DNA of 64,000 bases. It comes from Pseudomonas xionganensis (GTDB lineage Bacteria; Pseudomonadota; Gammaproteobacteria; Pseudomonadales; Pseudomonadaceae). The notes beneath the pieces are model-generated. The model worked only from the letters and a program-made list of their open reading frames with translations. It ran no database searches and had not been told where the DNA came from. Both the position numbers and the translations under genes were made by a program. This document shows, piece after piece, positions 39,267 to 47,687 of this stretch. The stretch's first letter is position 1; each line of letters starts with the position of its first letter. Location: positions 1,640,180 to 1,704,179 of the forward strand of contig NZ_WKJZ01000001.1 in the NCBI RefSeq assembly GCF_009763245.1. Direction: 5' to 3'.

Positions 39267-39944
39267 TTACAGCGCGCCAAATACCTTCTTGGCCAGGCTG
39301 GTGGCCGCGCCCGCCGGGTTCTGGCGGATGCTGGCTTCCTGCTGGGCGATCATCTCGAACAGGCCGTCCAGGGCCTGCTCGGTGACATAACTCTCGATAT
39401 TGGCGTTTTTCGCATCGATCACGCCAAAGCTGGCGGCCTGACCGGCAAAGGCGTTGTATTGCTGGGCCAGACCAACCTGGGCGGTGGCCTGCTGAACGAT
39501 GGGCAGGAACTTGGCGCGGATCTGTTCGCGGCTGCTCTTGTTCAGGTACTGGGTGGCCGAATCCTGTGGCCCGGCGAGGATGCTTTTGGCGTCCTGCACG
39601 GTCATCTTCTTCACTGCGTCCACCAGCAGGGCCTGGGCCTGGGGTACGGCGGCTTCGGCGGCCTGGTTCATGCTGCTTTCCAGTTGGCTGACCTGGGCGC
39701 CCATGCCCATCATCTTCATGGTGCGTGCGGCCTTGCCGAGGTTGCCCGGCAGTTCGATGCGCACATCCGGGTTGTCACTAAACCCGCCCGGTGCGCCCAG
39801 TTGCTTGACTGCGACCTGGGCGCCCTGGATCAGGGCGTCCTTGAGGCCGCCGCTGGCGTCGGTCTGGGTCAGGTCGGCCAGGGACAGGGCCATGGCGCTG
39901 CTGGACAGCAGCAGGCCGGTGGCCAGGGAAATCAGACGAAGCAT
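39267..39944 (-). CDS. DUF4197 exported protein
   Basis: A 225-residue protein with a signal peptide ending SSSAMA and an all-helical DUF4197 body (GLKDALIQGAQVAVKQLG in pieces; ARTMKMMGMGAQVSQLE; YLNKSSREQIRAKFLPIV). The function is unknown; it is probably periplasmic. The start at 39944 is chosen because AAGGA lies eight bases upstream of it, whereas the ATG at 39953 has no spaced ribosome site. Confidence 0.87.
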   Translation of the reverse strand: MLRLISLATGLLLSSSAMALSLADLTQTDASGGLKDALIQGAQVAVKQLGAPGGFSDNPDVRIELPGNLGKAARTMKMMGMGAQVSQLESSMNQAAEAAVPQAQALLVDAVKKMTVQDAKSILAGPQDSATQYLNKSSREQIRAKFLPIVQQATAQVGLAQQYNAFAGQAASFGVIDAKNANIESYVTEQALDGLFEMIAQQEASIRQNPAGAATSLAKKVFGAL

Positions 39945-39993
39945 GAGGGGCATCCTTGTGCAGTGGGGTGTTCAGCCAGCTTAGCAGGCCTTG

Positions 39994-40221
39994 TCAGTCG
40001 GTATTGGCCTGGCTTAGACGCTGCAGTTCGCGGCGCACCATCTGTGCATATTCGGCGGGCTTGAGGGCATACAACTGGCTGGCTACCCAGGCCAGCCAAC
40101 GGGCGCCCAGTTCGGCCTTGGCTGCCAGCAGGCGCTGGGCTTCGGCCTCGGCGCGGGCCTGGTTGGCCTGGTGGAACTCGGCGCGCGATGGCTTGGCGGT
40201 TTGATCGTTGGCTGGGGTCAT
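39994..40221 (-). CDS. Small hypothetical protein near plsB
   Basis: A 75-residue charged helical protein (RAEFHQANQARAEAEAQRLL, then LGARWLAWVASQLYALKPAEYAQMVRREL). I do not recognise a domain; a similar small gene lies next to plsB in P. aeruginosa as I recall. It has no signal peptide. It lies upstream of the DUF4197 gene on the same strand. Confidence 0.65.
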   Translation of the reverse strand: MTPANDQTAKPSRAEFHQANQARAEAEAQRLLAAKAELGARWLAWVASQLYALKPAEYAQMVRRELQRLSQANTD

Positions 40222-40275
40222 GGGCTATCGGATGCGGGTGATTGATCCTGGGATTATCTGCAGAGCCTGCGCCGC

Positions 40276-40350
40276 GTAGGGTGGATGACGCTCTTTTCAT
40301 CCACCCTCGCGGCCGATATTGGAGGATGGATAAAGCGTCATCCACCCTAG
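40276..40350. repeat. Palindromic GGGTGGA-type repeat, complete copy
   Basis: The outer arms are GTAGGGTGGATGACGCT and AGCGTCATCCACCCTAG, with a second CATCCACC/GGATGG pair inside. It lies between the small hypothetical gene and the plsB stop, and is related to 28281-28351 and 809-838. Confidence 0.75.
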
Positions 40351-40373
40351 GGTATTTGCGCTAGGCAGGCCGG

Positions 40374-42857
40374 TTATACCGGCTCGGCTACATCCTCGTT
40401 TCTATCTAGGGCCACCTGGCGGATCGACAGGCGAATTTCCGCCGGCAGCACGCGCTTGGCGGCGCCTTCGACCAGTTCCCCGAGCAGTGGGTGGTGACTG
40501 AGCCTGCCGGCTTCGTCCTGACGCAGTACGCCTTGTTCCAGCATGCTCTGGATAAAGTGGCGGAACAGACTCTTGTCGAAGAATTCCGGGGCATTCAGGC
40601 CATGCAGGATCGACAGGCGCTGGGCCATCACGGTGCAGAGGTTTTCCAGTTCCTCGGCGCTGATGGCGTTCTGTCCGGCATTCAGCAGCAGGGCGGTGGC
40701 CATATAGAAACGTTGCAGGGTCTGCACAATGGCGCGGGCCAGCAGGGTGAGCAGGACGAATTCGCGCGAGCTGGGTGCCGGGCGCACATAGACGTCTCCT
40801 TCGACCTTGAGCAGCCCCTGCTCGACAAAGGCCGCCAGCCACTGGTCGATCACCGCTTCCAGCTCGTCCAGCTCCCAGCGGATAAACAGCTCGGATTGCA
40901 GGTAGGGGTAGAGTGCCTTGGTAAAGCGCAGGATCTGTTCGCGGCTCATCCGTGCGCTGCTCTGGAAGAAGCTCGCCAGCAGCGCCGGCAGGGCGAAGAT
41001 ATGCAGCACGTTGTTGCGGTAGTAGGTCATCAGCACCGCATTGTGCTCGTCCAGATAGAGGATCTTGCCCAGAGCGTCCTTCTGTTCGGCGAGCAGGTCC
41101 ATCTTCTGCACGTACTCGATCAGGGCCTGGCCATTGCCCTCCGGCAGGGTGGTGTGGGGCGAGTAGGGCACCCGGCGCAGCAGCGCCAGGTAGAGGTCGA
41201 GTACCCGCGCCAGGGCGCCTTCATCCAGGGCCAGCTTGCTGGTGGAGAGCAGCGCCAGGGCCACCAGATTGACCGGGTTGATCGCCGCAGCTTCGTTGAG
41301 GTGCTGCGCCACCTTGTCGCCCAGGCGGTTGGTGGCGCTGTTCAGCCAGTCGGGGCGGAACTGCGTGCCGTAATCCTGGGTACGCCAGTCTGGTTGCTCG
41401 GCGTCGAGGAACTCGGCCAGCTTGATCGGCTCGCCAAAATTCACCCAGACATGGCCAAAGCGCTGCTTGAGCGCGCCGATAACCTTGAAGATGTCGAAGA
41501 TCGACTCCTTCTTCTTGCTCGCCCCACGCAGCTCGCCCAGATAGGTGCGGCCTTCCAGCACCCGCTCGTAGCCGATATACACCGGCACGAACACCACCGG
41601 CAGGCGGCTGGAACGCAGGAAACTGCGCAGGGTGATGGCCAGCATGCCGGTCTTCGGCTGCAGCATGCGCCCGGTGCGCGAACGGCCGCCCTCGACGAAG
41701 TACTCCACCGGGAAACCCTTGCTGAACAGGGTGTGCAGGTATTCGTTGAATACCGCGGTATAGAGCGGGTTGCCCTTGAAGGTGCGGCGCATAAAGAACG
41801 CGCCGCCACGCCGTAGCAGGCCGCCGATGATCGGCATGTTCAGGTTGATGCCGGCGGCGATATGCGGCGGCGTCAGGCCGTTGCGAAACAGCAGGTAGGA
41901 CAGCAGCAGGTAGTCGATATGGCTGCGGTGGCAGGGCACGTAGATCACTTCGTGGCCCTGGGCGACGTCCTGCACGCCTTCGATATGGTTGACCTTGATG
42001 CCGTCGTAGATCTTGTTCCAGAACCAGCTCAGCACCAGTTCGAGGAAGCGGATCGCGGTGTAGGCGTAGTCCGAGGCAATCTCGTTACCATAGCGCAGGG
42101 CCTGGCTTTCGGCTTTCTCCAGGCTGATGCCCTCGCGCTCGGCCTCTTCGATAATGGCCTGGCGTACCTGCGGGCCGTGAATCAGGCCCTTGACCAGATT
42201 GCGCCGGTGCGACACGTCCGGGCCGATGACGGCGGCCTTCTGGTTGCGAAAGTGCACCCGCAGGATGCGCTGCACCATGCGCAGGGTGCGCTCGTGGCCC
42301 TTGTCCTGCTCCACCAGCTCGCGCAGATGAATGGGGGTGGAGAACTGCACGCGGGTCTTGCGCCCCAGAATCAGGATGCTGACCAGCCGGCGCAGACGCC
42401 CGGTGACCGCCCAGCTGTCAGCGAACAGCAGCTTCCAGGCGCTGGTTTCGCGGTCCGGGGACTGACCCCAGAACACGCTGACCGGCACGATCTGCGCGTC
42501 ATCCACGGCATGCTGGCTGAGCGCCCCGACCAGGCGCTGCAGGGTAGGGGAGATGCCGCGCTTGTCCTGACGGCCCAGCCAGTCCGGTTCCGGCGTCAGG
42601 TAGAAGAAGGCTGCAGGCTCCTCCAGGTTGCCCACTGCGACGGGCAGCACCGGGCGCGGCAGACCGGCCTTGCGGCACTCGGTATCGACCACCGCCAGGT
42701 CGCTCAGCGACGGCAGCTGCAGCACATAGAACACCGGCTTGCTGCGGTCGAGCTTGAGGGTAAAGGCCGACTGGTTGATGGTTTCCGAGCGTACCCAGAG
42801 GTACAGCACGCGGCGCAGGGTGCCGAAGACAAGGCGACGGAAGGGAGATCGGGTCAT
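40374..42857 (-). CDS. plsB: Glycerol-3-phosphate acyltransferase PlsB
   Basis: Adds the first acyl chain to glycerol 3-phosphate in phospholipid synthesis, at the inner membrane. The 827-residue protein has the acyltransferase motif HRSHIDYLL (HX4D) and the binding motif [10 protein letters not shown], plus long N- and C-terminal PlsB regions. The start at 42857 (MTRSPFRRL) matches the family N terminus; an in-frame ATG at 42887 adds ten residues. It is divergent from the ABC operon. Confidence 0.95.
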   Translation of the reverse strand: MTRSPFRRLVFGTLRRVLYLWVRSETINQSAFTLKLDRSKPVFYVLQLPSLSDLAVVDTECRKAGLPRPVLPVAVGNLEEPAAFFYLTPEPDWLGRQDKRGISPTLQRLVGALSQHAVDDAQIVPVSVFWGQSPDRETSAWKLLFADSWAVTGRLRRLVSILILGRKTRVQFSTPIHLRELVEQDKGHERTLRMVQRILRVHFRNQKAAVIGPDVSHRRNLVKGLIHGPQVRQAIIEEAEREGISLEKAESQALRYGNEIASDYAYTAIRFLELVLSWFWNKIYDGIKVNHIEGVQDVAQGHEVIYVPCHRSHIDYLLLSYLLFRNGLTPPHIAAGINLNMPIIGGLLRRGGAFFMRRTFKGNPLYTAVFNEYLHTLFSKGFPVEYFVEGGRSRTGRMLQPKTGMLAITLRSFLRSSRLPVVFVPVYIGYERVLEGRTYLGELRGASKKKESIFDIFKVIGALKQRFGHVWVNFGEPIKLAEFLDAEQPDWRTQDYGTQFRPDWLNSATNRLGDKVAQHLNEAAAINPVNLVALALLSTSKLALDEGALARVLDLYLALLRRVPYSPHTTLPEGNGQALIEYVQKMDLLAEQKDALGKILYLDEHNAVLMTYYRNNVLHIFALPALLASFFQSSARMSREQILRFTKALYPYLQSELFIRWELDELEAVIDQWLAAFVEQGLLKVEGDVYVRPAPSSREFVLLTLLARAIVQTLQRFYMATALLLNAGQNAISAEELENLCTVMAQRLSILHGLNAPEFFDKSLFRHFIQSMLEQGVLRQDEAGRLSHHPLLGELVEGAAKRVLPAEIRLSIRQVALDRNEDVAEPV

Positions 42858-43029
42858 GGCGTCAGGAAAACTGTGCAAAACGAGCATTTGCTCGGGGCGC
42901 TTAGTGTGCCGGATCGATGGGCTATCGGCAAAATCTTGTAACTGCTTGATTTGCCATGGGTAGCCAGGCTCCCGGGCAGGTTTGTCACGGTCTGTTGCAC
43001 GCCCGGGCCTTGACCGTCAGGTTCCCGGC

Positions 43030-43059
43030 TTGCGCAGCCTGCGCGTGACTCCTTATAGT
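43030..43059 (+). promoter_or_regulatory. Candidate sigma70 promoter of the ABC operon
   Basis: TTGCGC (43030-43035), an 18-base spacer and TATAGT (43054-43059) lie 76 bases before the ATP-binding subunit gene. Confidence 0.45.
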
Positions 43060-43134
43060 CCGCCGGCACTTAAACGCCCCGCTTGCGCCTGCACGGGTTG
43101 CGCGTGGGGCCAGTTACCGCACTGGTGAAAGGCC

Positions 43135-44058
43135 ATGATTGAAATAAGAAACCTGACCAAGCGTTTTGCCCAGCACACCGCCGTGGACAATCTGTCCTTT
43201 AGCGTTCAGCCCGGGGAAGTGCTGGGCTTTCTCGGCCCCAACGGCGCCGGCAAGTCCACCACCATGAAGATGCTTACCGGCTTTCTCGCGCCAAGCGCGG
43301 GTACGGCCAGCATTCTCGGCTTCGATATCCAGAAAGACACCCTCAAGGCCCAGCAGCAGATCGGTTATCTGCCCGAAGGTGCGCCATGCTACGGCGATAT
43401 GACCGTGCGCCGCTTCCTTGAATTTATCGCCGAGGTGCGTGGCTACAAGGGGGCCGAGAAGCGCGAGCGGGTGGCCAAGGCGGTGGCTCAGGTCGAGCTT
43501 GATGCGGTGCTGGAGCAGAGCATCGAGACGCTGTCCAAGGGCTTCAAGCGTCGCGTCGGCCTGGCCCAGGCGATTCTGCACGACCCCAAGGTGCTGATCC
43601 TTGACGAGCCCACCGATGGTCTCGACCCCAACCAGAAGCATCAGGTACGCCGGCTTATCCAGAGCCTGGCCTACGACAAGATCGTCATCATCTCCACCCA
43701 TATCCTCGAAGAAGTCTCCGCTGTGTGCACCCGCGCGGTGGTGATCGCCCAGGGCAAACTGCTGGCCGATGGCACCCCGCTGGAGCTGGAAAGCCGCTCG
43801 CGCTATCACCAGGCCGTCACCCTGGTGGCCGATGCGCCGCTGGATCAGGCCGCGCTGGCGGCCTTGCCGGGCGTGGCCGGGGTGGAAGAAAACGCCCTGG
43901 AGCACAGCCTCAGCGTGCTGGCCAAGCCGGGCGAGGTGATCTTCCCCCAGGTCAATGGGCTGATTGCCGAGCGTGGCTGGAAGATCAAGGAATTGAATGT
44001 GGAGCGCGGTCGGCTGGATGAAGTGTTCCGCAGTCTGACCCGTGGGGAGGTGGTATGA
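43135..44058 (+). CDS. ABC transporter ATP-binding protein (GldA/NatA-like)
   Basis: The 307-residue ATPase has Walker A GPNGAGKST, signature LSKGFKRR and Walker B LILDEPTDGLDP, with a C-terminal extension. It drives the permease encoded next to it; the reading frames overlap by four bases (ATGA). The trio resembles the gliding-motility-type GldA-GldF-GldG set, but non-gliding bacteria also carry it and the substrate is unknown. Confidence 0.92.
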   Translation: MIEIRNLTKRFAQHTAVDNLSFSVQPGEVLGFLGPNGAGKSTTMKMLTGFLAPSAGTASILGFDIQKDTLKAQQQIGYLPEGAPCYGDMTVRRFLEFIAEVRGYKGAEKRERVAKAVAQVELDAVLEQSIETLSKGFKRRVGLAQAILHDPKVLILDEPTDGLDPNQKHQVRRLIQSLAYDKIVIISTHILEEVSAVCTRAVVIAQGKLLADGTPLELESRSRYHQAVTLVADAPLDQAALAALPGVAGVEENALEHSLSVLAKPGEVIFPQVNGLIAERGWKIKELNVERGRLDEVFRSLTRGEVV

Positions 44059-44789
44059 GTCAGTTGCCGGTGATTTTCAAACGCGAGCTGGCGAGCTACT
44101 TCGCCACGCCGCTGGCCTATGTGTTTATCCTGATCTTCCTGGTGCTGTCCGGGGTGTTCACCTTCTACCTCGGCGGCTTCTTCGAGAGTGGCCAGGCCAA
44201 CCTCTCGGCCTTCTTCAACTTCCACCCCTGGCTGTACCTGTTCCTGGTGCCGGCCATTGCCATGCGCCTGTGGGCCGAGGAGCGCAAGAGCGGCACCATC
44301 GAGCTGCTGATGACCCTGCCGATCACCCGCTTCGACGCGGTTACCGGCAAGTTCCTCGCCGCCTGGGCCTTTGCCGGCCTGGCGCTGCTGCTGACCTTCC
44401 CCATGGTGATCACCGTCAACTACCTGGGCGAGCCGGACAACGGCGCCATTCTCACCGGCTATATCGGCAGCTGGCTGCTGGCCGGCGGCTACCTGGCCAT
44501 CGGCTCGTGCATGTCGGCCCTGGCGAAGAACCAGGTGATCGCCTTTATCCTGGCGGTCAGCCTGTGCTTCCTGTTTATCGTCAGTGGCTTTCCCATGGTG
44601 CTCGACGGCTTCAGTGGCTGGGCGCCGCAATGGCTGGTGGATGCCGTGGCCTCGCTGAGCTTCCTGACCCGTTTCGATGCCATCAGCAAGGGCGTGATCG
44701 ATCTGCGCGACCTGCTGTATTTTCTCACCCTGATCGCCGCCTGGTTGGCTGCGACTGCAGTGGTCATCGACCTGAAGAAAGCGGACTGA
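44055..44789 (+). CDS. ABC-2 type permease (GldF-like)
   Basis: A 244-residue membrane protein with six predicted helices (AYVFILIFLVLSGVFTFYL, WLYLFLVPAIAMRLW and further ones) and the EERKSGTIELLMTLPIT motif typical of this permease type. It is the membrane partner of the upstream ATPase. The next gene starts eight bases after its stop. Confidence 0.92.
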   Translation: MSQLPVIFKRELASYFATPLAYVFILIFLVLSGVFTFYLGGFFESGQANLSAFFNFHPWLYLFLVPAIAMRLWAEERKSGTIELLMTLPITRFDAVTGKFLAAWAFAGLALLLTFPMVITVNYLGEPDNGAILTGYIGSWLLAGGYLAIGSCMSALAKNQVIAFILAVSLCFLFIVSGFPMVLDGFSGWAPQWLVDAVASLSFLTRFDAISKGVIDLRDLLYFLTLIAAWLAATAVVIDLKKAD

Positions 44790-44797
44790 GGACGCCC

Positions 44798-46633
44798 ATG
44801 AAAAAGCTAATGCTTTCTAGCGCCGGGCTTGTACTCATCGCCCTGGCGTTTCTTGCCTTCAATCTGCTGGCTGGCCTGGGGCTGACCAATGCCCGACTGG
44901 ACCTGACCGAGCAGAAACTCTATACCCTGACCGACGGCACCCGGCAGATCCTCAAGGACCTCGACGCGCCGCTGGAGCTGAACTTCTTCTACTCCGACGC
45001 CGCGACCCAGGAGCTGCCGGTGCTGCGCACCTATGCCAAGCGGGTCGAGGAGATGCTCAAGGCCTATCGCCGCGAAGCGGGTGGTCAGATCACCTTGAAT
45101 ATCATCGATCCGGCACCGTTCTCCGAGGATGAAGACAAGGCCGCCGAGTTCGGTCTGCAGGGTATCCCCCTGCAGCAGGGCGGCGACTCCATCTACTTCG
45201 GCCTGGCGGGCAAGAGTGCTGAGGGCCAGGTGCAAGTGATTCCCTTCTTCGCCCTGGATCAGGAGGAGTTTCTCGAATACGAACTCAGCCGCCTGGTGCA
45301 GAGCCTGGCCCAGCCGCAGTTGCCGGTAGTCGGGGTGCTCTCCGGACTGCCGATCAACGGCGGCTTCGACATGATGGCGCGCCAGCCGACGCCGGCCTGG
45401 ATGATCATGGAGGACGTGCGCCAGCTGTTCCAGATCGAAAGCCTGAAGTCCGATGTGGATTTGATTCCGGAGGAGGTCTCGGTGTTGCTGCTGATCCATC
45501 CCAAGCAGCTGCCGGAGACGACCCTCTATGCCATCGATCAGTTTGTTCTGCGTGGAGGCAAGCTGCTGGCCTTCGTTGACCCCTACAGTGAGGCCGACAC
45601 TCAGGCCGAGCTGCCTGGCGAGATGGTGATCGACAAGACCTCGGATCTGCCCGAGCTGTTCAAGGCCTGGGGCTTGCGTATGGTGCCGGAACAGGTGCTT
45701 GGCGATGGTGCCTACGCCATGTCGGTGAGCATGGGCCAGGGTCAGCGCCCGGTGCGCCATGCGGCCTGGTTGAATCTGCCGCGTAATGCACTGGATAAGG
45801 ACGATATCAGCACGGCGTCGCTGGAAACCCTGACTGTGGCCACCGCCGGCATCCTCGAACCGCTGGAGGGCGCAACCACTTCGTTCACTCCGCTGATCCG
45901 CAGTTCGCAGTACGCCATGCCCTTCGATGTGAAGCGCTTCGGCCTGCTGGCCAACCCGGAAGAGCTGATCCGTGACCTTGAACCGACCGGTGAGCGCTAC
46001 AGCATTGCCGCTCGTATCAGTGGCCCGGCGCAGACGGCTTTCCCCGAAGGCCTGGAAGGCCAGGTGGAAGGGCTCAAGGCCGCGGATAACATCAACGTTA
46101 TTGTGGTGGCCGACACCGATATGCTCAGCGACCGCATGTGGGTGCAGGTGCAGGAGTTCTTCGGTCAGCGCATTCCCCAGCCCTGGGCGGACAACGGCGC
46201 CTTTGCCATCAATACCCTGGATAACCTGGCCGGCAGCGATGCGCTGATCAGCGTGCGCTCCCGGGGGCGTTTCACTCGCCCGTTTGAGGTGGTGGAAAAT
46301 ATCCAGCGTGAGGCCGAGGTGCGCTTCCGTGAGAAGGAGCAGGCCTTGCAGTCGCAACTGGCCGACACCGAGCAGAAGCTTGCGGCCCTGCAGCAGAGCG
46401 AGGATCCGAGCAAACCCCTGGAGCTGACCGCCGAGCAGCAGGCCACGGTGCAGCAGTTTATCCAGCAGAAGCTGGCCATCCGCAAGGAGCTGCGCGAGGT
46501 GCGTTATCAGCTCAATGCCGATATCGAGGCGTTGGGCCGCACCCTCAAGCTGCTCAACATTGCCCTGGTTCCGGTGTTGCTGACCCTGGGTGTGCTGGCC
46601 CTATGGCTGTGGCGCCGTCGTCGCCACGGCTGA
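44798..46633 (+). CDS. Gldg family auxiliary ABC protein
   Basis: A 611-residue protein with an N-terminal anchor (LVLIALAFLAFNLLAGLG), a long periplasmic region starting RLDLTEQKLYTLTDGTRQIL, a coiled-coil segment (about 510-570) and a C-terminal helix (ALVPVLLTLGVLALWLWRRRR). This architecture is GldG. The ATG at 44798 is chosen because the membrane anchor starts there; the open frame upstream lies inside the permease gene. A terminator follows directly, so the operon has three genes here. Confidence 0.9.
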   Translation: MKKLMLSSAGLVLIALAFLAFNLLAGLGLTNARLDLTEQKLYTLTDGTRQILKDLDAPLELNFFYSDAATQELPVLRTYAKRVEEMLKAYRREAGGQITLNIIDPAPFSEDEDKAAEFGLQGIPLQQGGDSIYFGLAGKSAEGQVQVIPFFALDQEEFLEYELSRLVQSLAQPQLPVVGVLSGLPINGGFDMMARQPTPAWMIMEDVRQLFQIESLKSDVDLIPEEVSVLLLIHPKQLPETTLYAIDQFVLRGGKLLAFVDPYSEADTQAELPGEMVIDKTSDLPELFKAWGLRMVPEQVLGDGAYAMSVSMGQGQRPVRHAAWLNLPRNALDKDDISTASLETLTVATAGILEPLEGATTSFTPLIRSSQYAMPFDVKRFGLLANPEELIRDLEPTGERYSIAARISGPAQTAFPEGLEGQVEGLKAADNINVIVVADTDMLSDRMWVQVQEFFGQRIPQPWADNGAFAINTLDNLAGSDALISVRSRGRFTRPFEVVENIQREAEVRFREKEQALQSQLADTEQKLAALQQSEDPSKPLELTAEQQATVQQFIQQKLAIRKELREVRYQLNADIEALGRTLKLLNIALVPVLLTLGVLALWLWRRRRHG

Positions 46634-46647
46634 CCCGTCACCACCTG

Positions 46648-46678
46648 CCAAGGGCCGCTGATGCGGCCCTTGGTTTTT
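46648..46678 (+). terminator. Terminator after the ABC/Gldg operon
   Basis: CCAAGGGCCGC and GCGGCCCTTGG arms with TGAT loop are followed by TTTTT, 14 bases after the Gldg stop. Confidence 0.92.
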
Positions 46679-46782
46679 GCGGGCCAGCTCGGGGCGCGCC
46701 ATAATGCCGCGGCGCGCAAAGCGCATGCGGATCGCCGTGACCGATCTAAGCACTCCCATTTCCCTGTTATGAGGATGATTAG

Positions 46783-46971
46783 ATGCCCACCATCATGGTG
46801 AAAATATTTGAAGGCCGTAGCGACGAACTCAAGCGTGAGTACGCCAAGGCCCTGACCGAGGTTTCGACCCAGGTGCTCGGCTGCGATGCCGGCGCGGTCG
46901 ATGTGATCTTCGAGGACGTGAAGAAAAGCGATTGGGCCACCGGCGGGGTGATGTGGTCCGAGCGCGACTAG
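46783..46971 (+). CDS. 4-oxalocrotonate tautomerase family protein
   Basis: A 62-residue protein beginning MPTIMVKIFEGRSDELKRE. After Met removal Pro 1 is the catalytic base of the family. The chain has the beta-alpha-beta pattern of tautomerases and ends with VMWSERD. The physiological substrate is unknown; no aromatic catabolism genes are near. It is a stand-alone gene between two terminators. Confidence 0.88.
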   Translation: MPTIMVKIFEGRSDELKREYAKALTEVSTQVLGCDAGAVDVIFEDVKKSDWATGGVMWSERD

Positions 46972-47103
46972 ATCGTCTGTTGCCGTCAAGGCTGGATGGG
47001 TGGCGCGGCTGCGCGCCAACCCATTCTGCGCCTTGCCTTCCCTTCTGCGAAAAGCGCTGCAGCCCCTGGCCTGTAGGTGCTGCAGCCTTTATGTAAAAAG
47101 TGC

Positions 47104-47131
47104 TTTTCAGTCACCGAGGCTGTTTTATACT
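47104..47131 (+). promoter_or_regulatory. Candidate promoter of the cold-shock gene
   Basis: TTTTCA (47104-47109), a 16-base spacer and TATACT (47126-47131) lie about 75 bases before the start, leaving a 5' leader of about 70 bases of the kind common in csp genes. The -35 match is weak. Confidence 0.35.
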
Positions 47132-47205
47132 CGGCCCTCGGTGGTGCAGGGCAGATTCACTGGCTGCCGCCAAATAATAAAAATTGCATGCTGGAGATAC
47201 AGGTA

Positions 47206-47415
47206 ATGGCTGAGCGCGAAACCGGGACCGTCAAGTGGTTCAACGATGCCAAGGGGTATGGCTTTATTCAGCGCGAGAGCGGCGCGGATGTATTCGTACA
47301 TTTTCGCGCCATCCGAGGCGAAGGCCACCGCACCCTGGTCGAGGGGCAGAAGGTCGAATATGCGGTAACCCAGGGGCAGAAAGGCTTACAGGCCGACGAC
47401 GTGGCGGCACTCTGA
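47206..47415 (+). CDS. Cold-shock domain protein (CspA family)
   Basis: A 69-residue single-stranded nucleic acid binding protein with RNP1 KGYGFIQ and RNP2 VFVHF, starting [13 protein letters not shown]. It could be an RNA chaperone induced by cold or growth phase, or a constitutive paralogue; the sequence does not decide. The ATG at 47206 matches the family start. The stop runs into a long hairpin repeat. Confidence 0.95.
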   Translation: MAERETGTVKWFNDAKGYGFIQRESGADVFVHFRAIRGEGHRTLVEGQKVEYAVTQGQKGLQADDVAAL

Positions 47416-47556
47416 GAGCCTATTTACGATCTGCTGCGCGTCGGCCCTGCTGCGTTAAAAACAGGCTCGGAATGCTCATTTACACCAGTAAACTCCGCTT
47501 CCTCGCCTGTTTTTGCCTTGCACTGCTCTAGCTCGCGAGATCGTAAACAGGTTCTG
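47415..47556. repeat. Long hairpin repeat, copy B (about 140 bp)
   Basis: The left arm AGAGCCTATTTACGATCTGC pairs with the right arm GAGATCGTAAACAGGTTCTG. Inner arms AAAAACAGGCTCGG and CTCGCCTGTTTTTG pair too, with apex GCTCATTTAC-ACCA-GTAAACTCCGC. The apex is shared with copy A at 1387-1577. It starts in the stop codon of the cold-shock gene. Confidence 0.78.
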
Positions 47557-47568
47557 TGCGCAAACCAG

Positions 47569-47594
47569 AAAGCCCATCGCCGATGGGCTTTTTG
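47569..47594 (+). terminator. Terminator downstream of the cold-shock gene
   Basis: AAAGCCCATCG and CGATGGGCTTT arms are followed by TTTGC. It lies between the long hairpin repeat and hrpA. Confidence 0.75.
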
Positions 47595-47687
47595 CTTTCT
47601 GCCCCCGCGGTCGTTTTCCCCGGGGCAAATCTGCGACAATCGCTGCCCTCCGGCTCTTCCCCTTGACCCCACCCTCGCGATTGCCCG

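Noticed and set aside
46993..47024. Hairpin TGGGTGGCGCG/CGCGCCAACCCA after the tautomerase gene as a terminator
   Set aside because: The stem is strong but no T-run follows on either strand, so I did not list it as a terminator.
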